Counted from the first letter of the stretch, positions 8,708 through 17,804 are shown. The stretch is 64,000 bases of DNA from G963663315 sp965204925 (GCA_965204925.1 OZ242021.1:248001-312000); one strand, 5' to 3'. Made by a program: numbers and translations. Notes: generated by a model from the sequence alone, not told the origin.

Positions 8708-10057
8708 TCACCTTGTCTGGCGAACGCCACGGGGCCTTGAAAAAGGCGATTTTTTCATGATGCTTTCATATTGACGGGACATCAGATGTGATTGAACCTG
8801 GGAAATCAAATCCATGGTCACGACCACAATAATGAGCAGGGAAGTCCCTCCAAAGTAAAACGGAACACTCCATTTGACGATCAGGAACTCCGGGATCAGG
8901 CAGACGAACGTGATGTATATGGCGCCGATCATGGTCAACTTTGAAACAACGCCATCAATATATCTGGCGCTTTGCACTCCCGGACGAATGCCGGGAATAA
9001 ACGCGCCCGATCTTTTGAGATTGTCGGCAATTTCATTGGGGTTGAATACGAGCGCCGTGTAGAAAAAGCAGAAAAAGATGATCATCCCGCCATAAAACAG
9101 CGTATAAACCGGTTCACCGGGTTGCAGCCTGGTCGCGATATCGGTCATCCAGCGCATACCGTCGGCCTGTCCGAACCAGCTTCCCAGACTGGCGGGAAAC
9201 AGGATCAGGCTGGATGCGAATATAGGAGGAATAACCCCGGCCATATTCAACTTGAACGGAAGATGGCTGCTCTGCCCCGCCATCATTTTTCGCCCTTGCT
9301 GGCGTTTCGCATAATTCACCGTAATTCTGCGCTGACCACGCTCCACGAATACGACAAACCACGTCACCGCAATCGCTCCGATAAACAAAATGAGTACAAT
9401 ACCTCCCGATAACGCTCCGGTACGGGCCAACTCCAGTGTGCCGGCAACAGCCGAGGGTAACCCGGAAACAATGGATGCAAAAATAATGAGGGAAATACCA
9501 TTGCCGATTCCTCTTTCGGTAACCTGCTCCCCGAGCCAGACCAGGAACATCGTGCCCGCACAGAGCGTAGCGGCAGTCACTATCTTGAAGCCGAGACCCG
9601 GAATCAATATGACAGGGCTGCCTGCAACCTGCTGGCTTTCAATAGCGACTGAAATTCCAACCCCCTGAAACAGCGCCAGCACGACCGTGAAATAACGCGT
9701 ATATTGCGTGATTTTTCGTCTGCCCGACTCTCCTTCCTTTTTCAACTGTTCAAGGGTCGGCACCACCGCCGTCATCATTTGCATGATGATTGACGCTGAA
9801 ATGTAAGGCATTACACCCAGAGCGAAAATGGAAAGGCGGCTCAATGCCCCGCCCGAGAACATATTGAAGACATCGACAATAGAACCCCGGGTCTGCTCGA
9901 ACAACTCCGCAATGGCTGCCGGGTCCACTCCCGGAACCGGCACATGGGTGCCGAAACGGAATACCAGCAAGGCGCCCAGCGCAAACAGGATGCGCTGTTT
10001 CAGCTCGGACAGACTCCCGAACATGCCCGGGGCGGGCAATCTCTTCATTGTCGCCAT
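8708..10057 (-). CDS. secY: preprotein translocase subunit SecY
   Basis: 449 residues with ten hydrophobic segments, the channel subunit of the SecYEG translocon in the inner membrane. Family landmarks include FRFGTHVPVPGVDP at the start, ALGVMPYISASIIMQ (plug/TM2-3 region) and the cytoplasmic loop GMIIFFCFFYTALVFNPNEIADN. It follows rplO by 7 bp in the spc operon. SecE is encoded at 35.7-36.1 kb; secG is not next to glmM where E. coli has it. Confidence 0.98.
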   Translation of the reverse strand: MATMKRLPAPGMFGSLSELKQRILFALGALLVFRFGTHVPVPGVDPAAIAELFEQTRGSIVDVFNMFSGGALSRLSIFALGVMPYISASIIMQMMTAVVPTLEQLKKEGESGRRKITQYTRYFTVVLALFQGVGISVAIESQQVAGSPVILIPGLGFKIVTAATLCAGTMFLVWLGEQVTERGIGNGISLIIFASIVSGLPSAVAGTLELARTGALSGGIVLILFIGAIAVTWFVVFVERGQRRITVNYAKRQQGRKMMAGQSSHLPFKLNMAGVIPPIFASSLILFPASLGSWFGQADGMRWMTDIATRLQPGEPVYTLFYGGMIIFFCFFYTALVFNPNEIADNLKRSGAFIPGIRPGVQSARYIDGVVSKLTMIGAIYITFVCLIPEFLIVKWSVPFYFGGTSLLIIVVVTMDLISQVQSHLMSRQYESIMKKSPFSRPRGVRQTR

Positions 10058-10064
10058 AACCCGG

Positions 10065-10508
10065 TTATGCCTCTACCTTTCCGCCCGCCTCTTCAATCGC
10101 CGCTCTGGCGCCGCGGGTCACGCCAATACCCTTCAGTGTCACGGCGCGTCCGATCTGCCCGCAGAGGATCACTTTTGCCCGTTCGATATTGCGCCCGACC
10201 ACTCCGGCGCTCCTGAGGGCGGGGATATCCACAGTATCCCCCTTGATTTTTCCCAGGTCGGACAGCCTGATTTCAGCGGTGCGAATATTCACTGTTGAGC
10301 GAAATCCGCGTTTGGGCAGACGGCGTTGCAAGGGCATCTGCCCCCCCTCGAATCCCACTTTGTGGTAACCGCCGGCGCGCGACTTCTGGCCTTTATGGCC
10401 GCGTCCGGCGGTCTTGCCGAAGCCTGAGCCGGGGCCCCGCCCCACTCTCTTTGCTCTCGTTGCGGAACCTGCCGCCGGTTTTATATTGTCCAATGTCAAC
10501 ACTGTCAT
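10065..10508 (-). CDS. rplO: 50S ribosomal protein L15
   Basis: 147 residues with the glycine-rich basic N terminus (KRVGRGPGSGFGKTAGRGHK) and GQMPLQRRLPKRGF of L15, a late-binding 23S rRNA protein. It is placed between rpmD and secY as in the spc operon. Confidence 0.98.
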   Translation of the reverse strand: MTVLTLDNIKPAAGSATRAKRVGRGPGSGFGKTAGRGHKGQKSRAGGYHKVGFEGGQMPLQRRLPKRGFRSTVNIRTAEIRLSDLGKIKGDTVDIPALRSAGVVGRNIERAKVILCGQIGRAVTLKGIGVTRGARAAIEEAGGKVEA

Positions 10509-10551
10509 TTTTCATAAAGTCCGAACAATACCGTTTTCTCCACGAGCCGGG

Positions 10552-10740
10552 TCAGATTTCCTCACAACGAACCATGTGGCTCACTTTATTGATCATGCCC
10601 CGGTTCTCCGGCGTATCAGGCACCTCGACCGTGTGATGTATCCTGCGCAACCCCAACCCGCGCACACAGGCCTGATGTTTCTTCGGACGGCCATGAATGC
10701 TGCGGGTCTGGGTGACTTTCAACGTTCTTTTCTGACTCAT
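10552..10740 (-). CDS. rpmD: 50S ribosomal protein L30
   Basis: 62 residues starting MSQKRTLKVTQTRSIHGRPK. I use the ATG at 10740 because it gives the normal L30 length and a 4-base ATGA overlap with the rpsE stop. A longer in-frame extension of 17 codons lacks similarity. L30 is a small 50S protein found in a subset of bacteria. Confidence 0.95.
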   Translation of the reverse strand: MSQKRTLKVTQTRSIHGRPKKHQACVRGLGLRRIHHTVEVPDTPENRGMINKVSHMVRCEEI

Positions 10741-11288
10741 TTTCCAGTTATTCCAGGTACTTTGCCAGGCGCCTGGTTCGGCGTATCCCAATCCGGGCTC
10801 TTGCCGCGCTTTGCCGCGATATAGGCCGCGCTTTTCATTCCCTTCAGCGCAGAAATGGTGGCACGGGTCACATTCACCGGATTGGTAGTGCCGATCACCT
10901 TGGTCAGTACATTGCGGATTCCCGCCACCTCGAAAACGGCGCGCATCGTACCTCCCGAAATAATCCCGGTACCCTCTGCCGCCGGCCTCAATACAACCCG
11001 CACGGCTCCGTGATGGCCCACCATCGGATATTGCAGGGTGCCGTCATTCACGTGCACCCGGAACATATTGCGGCGGGCGTCTTCCATGGCCTTTTGCACC
11101 GCAACGGGGACTTCCCTGGCCTTGCCGCGCCCCATGCCCACTCGCCCTTCTCCGTCACCGACTACGGTCAACGCAGAAAAACCGAATATCCGGCCGCCCT
11201 TGACGACCTTCGAAACACGTCTGACATTAATCAGCTGTTCCTGATAGTTGTCCTTGCGAACGTTGTCGCGCTCTCTTGCTTTAGCCAT
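10737..11288 (-). CDS. rpsE: 30S ribosomal protein S5
   Basis: 183 residues with the dsRBD-like N-terminal half (VVKGGRIFGFSALTVVGDGEG) and the C-terminal RATISALKGMKSA. S5 lines the mRNA entry channel and affects decoding accuracy. It overlaps rpmD by four bases, indicating translational coupling. The C-terminal tail is about 15 residues longer than in E. coli. Confidence 0.97.
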   Translation of the reverse strand: MAKARERDNVRKDNYQEQLINVRRVSKVVKGGRIFGFSALTVVGDGEGRVGMGRGKAREVPVAVQKAMEDARRNMFRVHVNDGTLQYPMVGHHGAVRVVLRPAAEGTGIISGGTMRAVFEVAGIRNVLTKVIGTTNPVNVTRATISALKGMKSAAYIAAKRGKSPDWDTPNQAPGKVPGITGK

Positions 11289-11301
11289 ATCTTGTTCATT
11301 G

Positions 11302-11658
11302 TTAAAATTTCAGCCCATGGAGCCGGGCAGAGTCGACAAACGCCTTGACCCTGCCATGGTATCTGTATCCGGAACGGTCGAACGCAACCGCCTCGACACC
11401 CGCTCCCCTGGCGTTTTCCGCCAGTAATTTACCGACGGCGACAGCCGCCTCGCAGTTGCCGCCCGTTGACAGGGATGCGCGCAGTCCGGCATCCAGTGTT
11501 GACGCGGCCGCCAGCACCCGTTGCCCGCTGCGGTCGAAAACCTGTGCATAGAAATGCCGTGGAGTCCGGTATACGGACAGTCGAACCGCTTCCAGCCGCG
11601 CTATCCTGCCCCTGGATTTTCTTGCCCTTCTCAGTCTGGCCCTGTTTTTGTTGATCAT
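11302..11658 (-). CDS. rplR: 50S ribosomal protein L18
   Basis: 118 residues with the arginine-rich N terminus RARLRRARKSRGRIARLEAV and the C-terminal FDRSGYRYHGRVKAFVDSAR. L18 binds 5S rRNA in the central protuberance. It is 13 bp before rpsE. Confidence 0.98.
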   Translation of the reverse strand: MINKNRARLRRARKSRGRIARLEAVRLSVYRTPRHFYAQVFDRSGQRVLAAASTLDAGLRASLSTGGNCEAAVAVGKLLAENARGAGVEAVAFDRSGYRYHGRVKAFVDSARLHGLKF

Positions 11659-11685
11659 GAGCGTGAGTCTTGTGTTGTCGCCGGA

Positions 11686-12231
11686 TTACTTTTTCCTGGC
11701 CTGTTTTCTTGCCACATATTCGTCCACATAGCGGATGCCTTTCCCCTTGTAGGGTTCCGGAGGACGGAAAGCCCGTATATCAGCGGCCGCCTGGCCCACA
11801 GCCTGCTTGTCCGTACCACTCAACACGATTTCGGTTTGAGTCGGCGCGGCAGCGCTGATCCCTTCCGGCAATTCATAAACGACAGGGTGTGAAAACCCGA
11901 GATTCAGATTCAGCTTGCGCCCCTGGACCTGGGCGCGATAACCGACCCCCCGGATAACCAGCCTCTTCTCAAAGCCGGTCGTCGCCCCCAGAACCAGATT
12001 GTACAACATCGCCCGGGTCGTACCGGACATTGCCAGGACCTGTTTGCTGGCTCTCGCTTCCGTTTCCTGTACCCGCACACTCAACTTCCCTTCATTTTGA
12101 ATGACATTGATTCCCGGCGAGAGCCGGAAAGCCAACTCCCCCCGCGGACCTTTTACGGTCACCCGGCCATTATCAATGCTGACATTGACATCGGGCGGCA
12201 CATGCACGGGAGTTTTCGCAATTCGTGACAT
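11686..12231 (-). CDS. rplF: 50S ribosomal protein L6
   Basis: 181 residues with two repeated L6 folds. SRIAKTPVHVPPDVNVSI opens the first, and the C-terminal RAFRPPEPYKGKGIRYVDE is the family signature. L6 lies near the sarcin-ricin loop and factor-binding site. Standard spc order: rpsH-rplF-rplR. Confidence 0.98.
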   Translation of the reverse strand: MSRIAKTPVHVPPDVNVSIDNGRVTVKGPRGELAFRLSPGINVIQNEGKLSVRVQETEARASKQVLAMSGTTRAMLYNLVLGATTGFEKRLVIRGVGYRAQVQGRKLNLNLGFSHPVVYELPEGISAAAPTQTEIVLSGTDKQAVGQAAADIRAFRPPEPYKGKGIRYVDEYVARKQARKK

Positions 12232-12278
12232 ATTCAGTATCCGGGGAATTTACAGACTTGTCCGGCGCCCCGTGTTCG

Positions 12279-12674
12279 CTAGAAAACGGTGCAGATTATT
12301 TCACCGCCCACCCCGGCCTGACGGGCGGATTTATCAGTCATCAGGCCTTTTGAAGTCGATACAAGGGCAATACCCAATCCGTTCCTTATTGATGGCAAAT
12401 CGTTCTTGCTGGCATAAATCCGGCAGCTTGGCCGACTGATTCGCCTGATCTCCTCGATCACCGGTTCACCCTGAAAATACTTCAACTCCACATCAAGCAT
12501 GCGAGAAACGCCCTCTCCGTCCACGGAAAAACCGGAAATATAGCCTTCATCCTCAAGTACTTCCGCAATAGCGATCCTGCTTCTTGACGCGGGCATGCGA
12601 ACACGGGTTTTCTGCGCCCGCGAGCCGTTGCGTATGCGCGTCAACATATCGGCTATAGGGTCTGACATACTCAT
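12279..12674 (-). CDS. rpsH: 30S ribosomal protein S8
   Basis: 131 residues when started at MSMSDPIADMLTRIRNG (ATG at 12674, with GAGA upstream), which matches the family N terminus. A frame extending 15 codons further is not supported. The C-terminal STSKGLMTDKSARQAGVGGE is the S8 signature. In E. coli S8 also represses the spc operon by binding mRNA near rplE; that site was not examined here. Confidence 0.96.
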   Translation of the reverse strand: MSMSDPIADMLTRIRNGSRAQKTRVRMPASRSRIAIAEVLEDEGYISGFSVDGEGVSRMLDVELKYFQGEPVIEEIRRISRPSCRIYASKNDLPSIRNGLGIALVSTSKGLMTDKSARQAGVGGEIICTVF

Positions 12675-12712
12675 TTCAATTTCTCTGCTATATAACTTTG
12701 GCCTGTACCGGG

Positions 12713-13018
12713 TTACCAACTCGACTTGACCACGCCAGGAGCCTCACCCCGCATAATGACTTCCCGTAATTTGTTGCGGCATAGCCCGAACTTCCTGAAA
12801 TACCCTCTGGACCGTCCGGTCAGCGCGCAACGATTACGCTTGCGCGCCGGGGTCGAATCCCTGGGCAACTTCTGCAAATCCAGCATGGCCCGGAACTGCT
12901 CCTCGGCGCCGGTTTCCCGGTCCCCGACCCTGCTTGCCAGCTGCTTGCGTCTTGCGCCATATGTATCAACGAGTTTCCTGCGCCTCGCCTCGCGAGCTAC
13001 CATTGACTTCTTTGCCAT
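12713..13018 (-). CDS. rpsN: 30S ribosomal protein S14 (zinc-independent form)
   Basis: 101 residues, the long form that lacks the two CxxC pairs of the zinc form. It contains RNRCALTGRSRGYFRKFGLC and ends in APGVVKSSW. S14 is a 30S head protein near the decoding region. It is 3 bp after rplE, and its stop overlaps upstream untranslated bases of rpsH. Confidence 0.97.
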   Translation of the reverse strand: MAKKSMVAREARRRKLVDTYGARRKQLASRVGDRETGAEEQFRAMLDLQKLPRDSTPARKRNRCALTGRSRGYFRKFGLCRNKLREVIMRGEAPGVVKSSW

Positions 13019-13021
13019 ATC

Positions 13022-13561
13022 TCAACTCTTGATTGGAAATTTGAACTCACGCAACAGCGCCGCTGCCTGCCGGTCTGTTTTCGCGGAAGTCGTAATGCAG
13101 ATATCAAGGCCGCGCAAGGCATCTATATGGTCGTAATCGACTTCAGGGAATACAATCTGTTCTTTCATGCCAAAGGCGTAGTTCCCTCGCCCGTCAAAGG
13201 ATTTGCCGGGCAGCCCGCGAAAATCCCGGATGCGCGGAATCGCGACAGAAATCAACCGGTCGAGAAACTCATACATACGCGCGCGCCGTAACGTCACCTT
13301 GGCGCCAACTGCCCAGCCCGTACGTATCTTGAATGCCGCCTCGGACTTTTTCGCCCGCGTGATCACCGGTTTCTGGCCGCTGATCTTTTCCAGGTCGGCC
13401 GCTGCGCTTTGCAACACATTCTTGTTGGCAACCGCCTCCCCGAGCCCCATATTCAACGTGATTTTGGTGATACGAGGCACCTCCATTACACTCCTGAACG
13501 AAAATTCCTGTTGCAGTTTCGGTACTATTTCGCTCTTGTATTTTTCAAGCAGTCTCGCCAT
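13022..13561 (-). CDS. rplE: 50S ribosomal protein L5
   Basis: 179 residues from the ATG at 13561 (MARLLEKYKSEIVPKLQQEF), exactly the E. coli length. The 38-codon upstream extension of the frame runs into rplX and is rejected. KITLNMGLGEAVANK and GRGNYAFGMKEQIVFPE are conserved L5 stretches. L5 binds 5S rRNA and contacts P-site tRNA. Confidence 0.97.
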   Translation of the reverse strand: MARLLEKYKSEIVPKLQQEFSFRSVMEVPRITKITLNMGLGEAVANKNVLQSAAADLEKISGQKPVITRAKKSEAAFKIRTGWAVGAKVTLRRARMYEFLDRLISVAIPRIRDFRGLPGKSFDGRGNYAFGMKEQIVFPEVDYDHIDALRGLDICITTSAKTDRQAAALLREFKFPIKS

Positions 13562-13589
13562 TTTCCTGAATTTCCGATCAGTCACACCA

Positions 13590-13910
13590 TTATATGAGGT
13601 CCACGACCTCATTGTTCGACTTGAAGTAACGGACTTTCCTGCCGTCTTCCAGGGTCTTGAATCCGACTCTTTCACCCTTTTTCGTCACCGGGTTATACAA
13701 GGCAATATTGGACAACTGGATGGCAGCCTCTTTTTCCAGAATACCTCCGGTCTCCCCGGTATTCGGGTTGCTTTTGGTATGACGTTTAACGAGATTGACA
13801 TTGTCAACGAGGGCGCGGCCATTACCCAGCACCTTCAGGACGTTTCCGCGTTTACCCTTGTCACGTCCGCAGATAACAATGACGTCATCCCCTTTTTTTA
13901 TTCTTTGCAT
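13590..13910 (-). CDS. rplX: 50S ribosomal protein L24
   Basis: 106 residues with the KOW motif at the N terminus (KKGDDVIVICGRDKGKRGNV), followed by NLVKRHTKSNPNTGETGGI. L24 initiates 50S assembly at the 5' end of 23S rRNA. It lies 21 bp after rplN. Confidence 0.98.
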   Translation of the reverse strand: MQRIKKGDDVIVICGRDKGKRGNVLKVLGNGRALVDNVNLVKRHTKSNPNTGETGGILEKEAAIQLSNIALYNPVTKKGERVGFKTLEDGRKVRYFKSNNEVVDLI

Positions 13911-13931
13911 CGTTCAGTTCCTAAAGCCTTG

Positions 13932-14300
13932 TTACAGGACTTCCGGCGCCAGCGAAATAATTCGCATGAATTTCTCTGACCTCAGTTCCCGCGTTACGGG
14001 ACCGAATATACGGGTGCCGACAGGCTGATGGGAAGCGTTCAACAACACAGCCGAATTCCTGTCGAAGCGGATCAGTGAGCCATCGGGGCGGCGCACACCG
14101 CTTCGGATCCTGACGATAACGGCGTCGTAAACATCCCCCTTTTTCACCCTGCTGTTGGGCAACGCCTCCTTTATGGTAATTTTCACAATGTCACCAATAC
14201 CGGCATACCTGCGCTTCGAGCCGCCCAGCACCTTGATGCACATTACCCGTTTGGCGCCGCTGTTGTCGGCTACCGACATCATTGACTGCATCTGAATCAT
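13932..14300 (-). CDS. rplN: 50S ribosomal protein L14
   Basis: 122 residues from MIQMQSMMSVADNSGAKRVM (ATG 14300), with GTRIFGPVTRELRSEKFMRI at the C terminus. This matches L14, which bridges to 16S rRNA and binds the silencing factor RsfS. The frame stays open upstream for 58 codons over rpsQ, but the family start is clear. Confidence 0.97.
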   Translation of the reverse strand: MIQMQSMMSVADNSGAKRVMCIKVLGGSKRRYAGIGDIVKITIKEALPNSRVKKGDVYDAVIVRIRSGVRRPDGSLIRFDRNSAVLLNASHQPVGTRIFGPVTRELRSEKFMRIISLAPEVL

Positions 14301-14331
14301 CGTCTTTCCCCTGCGCCTTGCAATATCCCGA

Positions 14332-14601
14332 TCAGGCTGCCCTGGCAACCACCTCGACCAGCCGCCAGCACTTGGTCTTCGAGACCGGGCGGCAGGCTTC
14401 GACCCGTACCGTATCCCCTGTTTTGCACTCGTTATTTTCGTCATGAACATGCAAACGGGTAGACCTGCGGACATATTTCTTGTACAGCGGATGCTTTACC
14501 TTTCTCTCCACGAGCACGGTGATGCTCTTGTCATTGGCGGCAGAGACAACACTGCCTTCAATTTGCCGCCCGGTTTTTTTCCGACCTGTTCCTGTGTTCA
14601 T
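14332..14601 (-). CDS. rpsQ: 30S ribosomal protein S17
   Basis: 89 residues with GSVVSAANDKSITVLVERKV and the HPLYKKYVRRSTRLHVHDE core of S17, an OB-fold primary 16S rRNA binder. Its start overlaps the rpmC stop by four bases. Confidence 0.97.
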   Translation of the reverse strand: MNTGTGRKKTGRQIEGSVVSAANDKSITVLVERKVKHPLYKKYVRRSTRLHVHDENNECKTGDTVRVEACRPVSKTKCWRLVEVVARAA

Positions 14602-14816
14602 TGGCTTATCACATTTGTGGCTGCTGCCCGATCTTTCTCATTGAGAATCGTTTTGATGCGCGCGATATCCTTCTGTACCAAACGAAAGCGGGCCGGGTTA
14701 GCCAGCTGCCCGGCGCCGCGCTGCATGCGCAGGCTGAACTGCTCCTTGCGCAACGCAAGCAGCTCCTGCATGAGCTCCTGGCGCGACTTGTTTCTTGCTT
14801 CGGACGCTTTCATCAA
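14598..14816 (-). CDS. rpmC: 50S ribosomal protein L29
   Basis: 72 residues forming two helices (SRQELMQELLALRKEQFSLR, then VQKDIARIKTILNE). L29 lies at the tunnel exit next to L23, where trigger factor and SRP dock. Four-base overlaps with both rplP and rpsQ indicate coupled translation. Confidence 0.97.
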   Translation of the reverse strand: MMKASEARNKSRQELMQELLALRKEQFSLRMQRGAGQLANPARFRLVQKDIARIKTILNEKDRAAATNVISQ

Positions 14817-15226
14817 CCCACCTGACGTCGTGCGAAATGGGTCTGCAACGGCAACTTGGCGCCGGCAAGGCGAAATGCCTCCTGCGCCAGCTTTTCAGGT
14901 ACGCCTTCGATTTCATATAACATCGTACCCGGTTGAATCAACGCCACCCAGAATTCCGGATTGCCCTTACCCTTGCCCATGCGCACCTCAAGCGGTTTTT
15001 TCGAGACCGGTTTGTCCGGGAAAATGCGTATCCAGATCCTTCCGCCCCGCCTGACATGACGGGTAACAGCGCGACGTCCCGCCTCGATCTGGCGTGCGGT
15101 CAGGCGCCCGCGAGTAGCCGACTGGAGACCGAACTCGCCGAAGCTGATGCGGTTGCCGCGGGTGGCAAGACCACGGTTCCGGCCCTTGTGCTGTTTACGG
15201 AATTTTGTTCTTTTTGGCTGGAGCAT
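14813..15226 (-). CDS. rplP: 50S ribosomal protein L16
   Basis: 137 residues beginning MLQPKRTKFRKQHKGRNRG, with RRGGRIWIRIFPDKPVSKKP and MGKGKGNPEFWVALIQPG. L16 organises the A-site side of the peptidyl-transferase region. It starts 2 bp after the rpsC stop. Confidence 0.98.
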   Translation of the reverse strand: MLQPKRTKFRKQHKGRNRGLATRGNRISFGEFGLQSATRGRLTARQIEAGRRAVTRHVRRGGRIWIRIFPDKPVSKKPLEVRMGKGKGNPEFWVALIQPGTMLYEIEGVPEKLAQEAFRLAGAKLPLQTHFARRQVG

Positions 15227-15228
15227 GT

Positions 15229-15918
15229 CTATACAACTTCTGTTTTGGGTTCGAAAACCCCTTTCGGGACGGAGGTTTCAACCTTTTCCTCCCTGAGAAT
15301 CTCACCCTTGAATATCCATACTTTCACACCAATGATCCCATAAGTGGTGAGCGCTTCGTGGACCCCATAATCAATATCGGCCCGTAACGTATGCAACGGC
15401 ACCCGGCCTTCCCGATACCACTCGGTGCGCGCTATTTCAGCCCCGTTAAGACGGCCTGAAACCATGACCTTGACGCCCCGGGCCCCCAGTCGCATGGAAT
15501 TCTGCACCGCGCGCTTCATGGCCCGGCGAAACATGATTCTTTTCTCCAGTTGCTGGCATATACTTTCAGCGACCAGCTTGGCGTCCAGCTCGGGTTTGCG
15601 AATCTCCTCGACCGCAACCTGGACGGGGCTGCCGTTCAATCGGCCCAGCGCAAATCGCAGTTTCTCGATATCCTCGCCCTTCTTGCCGATAACAATTCCC
15701 GGACGCGCCGTAAAAATGGTCACATTGAGGTTCTGGGCAGGACGGTCAATGGCAATTTTACTGAGCGCCGCATTTGACAATTTTTCAGTCAGATAAGCCC
15801 TGATTTTCAGATCGCTTGCCAGTATTTTCGCGTAGTTGGTATTGTTTGCATACCATTTCGCGCTCCAGTCCTTGACAATACCGAGGCGAATACCGTTTGG
15901 TTGTACTTTTTGACCCAT
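15229..15918 (-). CDS. rpsC: 30S ribosomal protein S3
   Basis: 229 residues with the KH domain motif GRPGIVIGKKGEDIEKLR (written here as seen in TARPGIVIGKKGEDIEKL) and the C-terminal GVKVWIFKGEIL. S3 forms part of the mRNA entry helicase with S4 and S5. Start MGQKVQPNGIRLGIVKDWSA is canonical. Confidence 0.98.
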   Translation of the reverse strand: MGQKVQPNGIRLGIVKDWSAKWYANNTNYAKILASDLKIRAYLTEKLSNAALSKIAIDRPAQNLNVTIFTARPGIVIGKKGEDIEKLRFALGRLNGSPVQVAVEEIRKPELDAKLVAESICQQLEKRIMFRRAMKRAVQNSMRLGARGVKVMVSGRLNGAEIARTEWYREGRVPLHTLRADIDYGVHEALTTYGIIGVKVWIFKGEILREEKVETSVPKGVFEPKTEVV

Positions 15919-15960
15919 TATTGATACTTTTTCACCGGTTTCTGTTTTGCGGGATCGGGA

Positions 15961-16314
15961 TCAGCTTTTCGATTTCCGCCGTTCATCACTGACGCTCACG
16001 ATAATATGGCAATTCCTCTTCAGGATTCGGGTACCCCGGCCTTTCGCCCGAGCCCGGAACCGCTTGATAACGGGCGCTTCATCCACGGTCACCTGACTGA
16101 CCCACAGTTCGTCAATATCCGCGCCCTGATTGTGCTCTGCATTGGCAACCGCTGAATTGAGCGCTTTTTTCAATGGAAGCGCCGCCTTCCTGTTACTGAA
16201 AGAAAGCGCCTCGAATGCCTGTTCAACAGATAGCGCGCGCACCTGGTCTGCCACCAGACGACATTTCTGCGCCGACAACCTGACATATTTCGCTACTGAT
16301 CTGGCCTGCATCAT
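15961..16314 (-). CDS. rplV: 50S ribosomal protein L22
   Basis: 117 residues with KYVRLSAQKCRLVADQVR at the N terminus and the beta-hairpin KRFRARAKGRGTRILKRNCH that lines the exit tunnel constriction. S10-cluster position between rpsS and rpsC. Confidence 0.98.
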   Translation of the reverse strand: MMQARSVAKYVRLSAQKCRLVADQVRALSVEQAFEALSFSNRKAALPLKKALNSAVANAEHNQGADIDELWVSQVTVDEAPVIKRFRARAKGRGTRILKRNCHIIVSVSDERRKSKS

Positions 16315-16329
16315 TCTATACGTTTTCGA

Positions 16330-16599
16330 CTACGATTTGCGGTTGGCCGCATGCCCGCGATAAGTGCGTGTCGGCGAAAACTCGCCGAGCCTGTGACCCA
16401 CCATATTTTCATTGACCAGAATCGGCACATGCTGCCGGCCATTGTGTACAGCAATGGTCAGGCCCACAAATTCCGGCATGATCATGGAGCGCCGCGACCA
16501 TGTCTTGATCGGTCTGCGTGAATTCTCTGCTCTGGCTCTTTCAATTTTCGCCCACAGATGGTGGTCAATAAAAGGGCCTTTTCTGATTGAACGAGGCAT
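16330..16599 (-). CDS. rpsS: 30S ribosomal protein S19
   Basis: 89 residues: MPRSIRKGPFIDHHLWAKIE at the start and HRLGEFSPTRTYRGHAANRK at the end are the S19 signatures. S19 contacts S13 in the 30S head. Two bases separate it from rplB. Confidence 0.98.
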   Translation of the reverse strand: MPRSIRKGPFIDHHLWAKIERARAENSRRPIKTWSRRSMIMPEFVGLTIAVHNGRQHVPILVNENMVGHRLGEFSPTRTYRGHAANRKS

Positions 16600-16601
16600 C
16601 G

Positions 16602-17426
16602 CTATTTCTTCCGTCTGCGAATAATCATTGATGAAGTACGTTTGTTGGAGCGTGTCCTGTAACCCTTGGTCGGAACCCCCCAGGGAGTACAGGGCGCACG
16701 GCCGCCCGAGGTGCGCCCTTCTCCACCGCCATGCGGATGATCAACGGGATTCATGGCCACCCCGCGTACGGTAGGCCGGAACCCTCTCCAGCGTCTGGCG
16801 CCCGCCTTGCCGAGCTTGAGCAAACTGTTCTCGGGATTTCCCACCTGGCCGATCGTCGCGCGGCAATCAAGGTGAACCCTGCGCATCTCGCCGGAACGCA
16901 AGCGAAGCTGGGCATACCCGCCCTCCTTACCGACAAACTGAACGGCGGCGCCTGCCGATCTGGCAATCTGAGCCCCTTTCCCGGGTTTCAGTTCGAGGCA
17001 ATGCACGGTCGTGCCAACCGGCATGTTTTTCAGCGGCATACTGTTGCCCACATTATAACCGCTGCCAGCCCCCGACATCACAGTATCTCCAACCGAAATA
17101 CCCCTGGGCGCGATCATATAGCGATGTTCGCCGTCCCGGTAGACCAGTAATGCAATATGGGCGCTGCGGTTGGGATCATACTCGATACGCTTGACCGTTG
17201 CCGCAACACCGTCCTTGTCACGTCTGAAATCAATCAGACGGTAACGGCGCTTGTGGCCTCCACCACGATGCCTGACAGTAATGCGTCCGCTGTTGTTACG
17301 CCCGTCAATAGCCGTTTTCGTCTCAAGCAACGGTTGCCAGGGCTTCCCCTTATGCAGTTCGGGGGACACCACCCGGACCATGTTTCTGCGCCCGGGAGTC
17401 GTCGGTTTTTGTTTTGCCAATGCCAT
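16602..17426 (-). CDS. rplB: 50S ribosomal protein L2
   Basis: 274 residues with GRNNSGRITVRHRGGGHKRR at the N terminus and the catalytic-loop region GVAMNPVDHPHGGGEGRTSG, including the conserved histidine near the peptidyl-transferase centre. Standard S10-cluster position. Confidence 0.98.
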   Translation of the reverse strand: MALAKQKPTTPGRRNMVRVVSPELHKGKPWQPLLETKTAIDGRNNSGRITVRHRGGGHKRRYRLIDFRRDKDGVAATVKRIEYDPNRSAHIALLVYRDGEHRYMIAPRGISVGDTVMSGAGSGYNVGNSMPLKNMPVGTTVHCLELKPGKGAQIARSAGAAVQFVGKEGGYAQLRLRSGEMRRVHLDCRATIGQVGNPENSLLKLGKAGARRWRGFRPTVRGVAMNPVDHPHGGGEGRTSGGRAPCTPWGVPTKGYRTRSNKRTSSMIIRRRKK

Positions 17427-17468
17427 AAGTTATCGCCTTCTCTGTCTTGCCTGTACCCGCTCCGCTGG

Positions 17469-17804
17469 TCAGGCTCCCACCATATCCATGAAATCAATGT
17501 CCTGCCCTTTTTCCAGACAGACATAGGCCTTCTTCCAGTTGTTTCTGACGCCCGTGACACGCCCGTGACGCTTTACCTTTCCCCGGACATTCACGACCTG
17601 TACGCTTTTGACCTTTACCTCGAACAGTTTTTCAACAGCCAGACGGATTTCATTCTTGTGCGCATCCTTCCTGACCTGAAACACAATCTGCCGATATCGG
17701 TCCGCTGCCGATGTCGTCTTTTCCGAGATCACCGGTTTCAGGATGATACGGTACAAACGCTCTTCGCCGACCTTGTCCGCGGGCCTGATTGTTCGGATAT
17801 TCAT
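17469..17804 (-). CDS. rplW: 50S ribosomal protein L23
   Basis: 111 residues with LYRIILKPVISEKTT and the conserved C-terminal GRVTGVRNNWKKAYVCLEKG. L23 is the main docking protein for trigger factor and SRP at the tunnel exit. Its start overlaps the rplD stop by four bases. Confidence 0.97.
   Translation of the reverse strand: MNIRTIRPADKVGEERLYRIILKPVISEKTTSAADRYRQIVFQVRKDAHKNEIRLAVEKLFEVKVKSVQVVNVRGKVKRHGRVTGVRNNWKKAYVCLEKGQDIDFMDMVGA

Noticed and set aside
12675..12719. N-terminal extensions of rpsH, and likewise of rplE, rplN, rpoB, rpoC and rplJ, to the first in-frame start
   Set aside because: Extensions lack family similarity and run into neighbouring genes; the chosen starts match conserved N termini.
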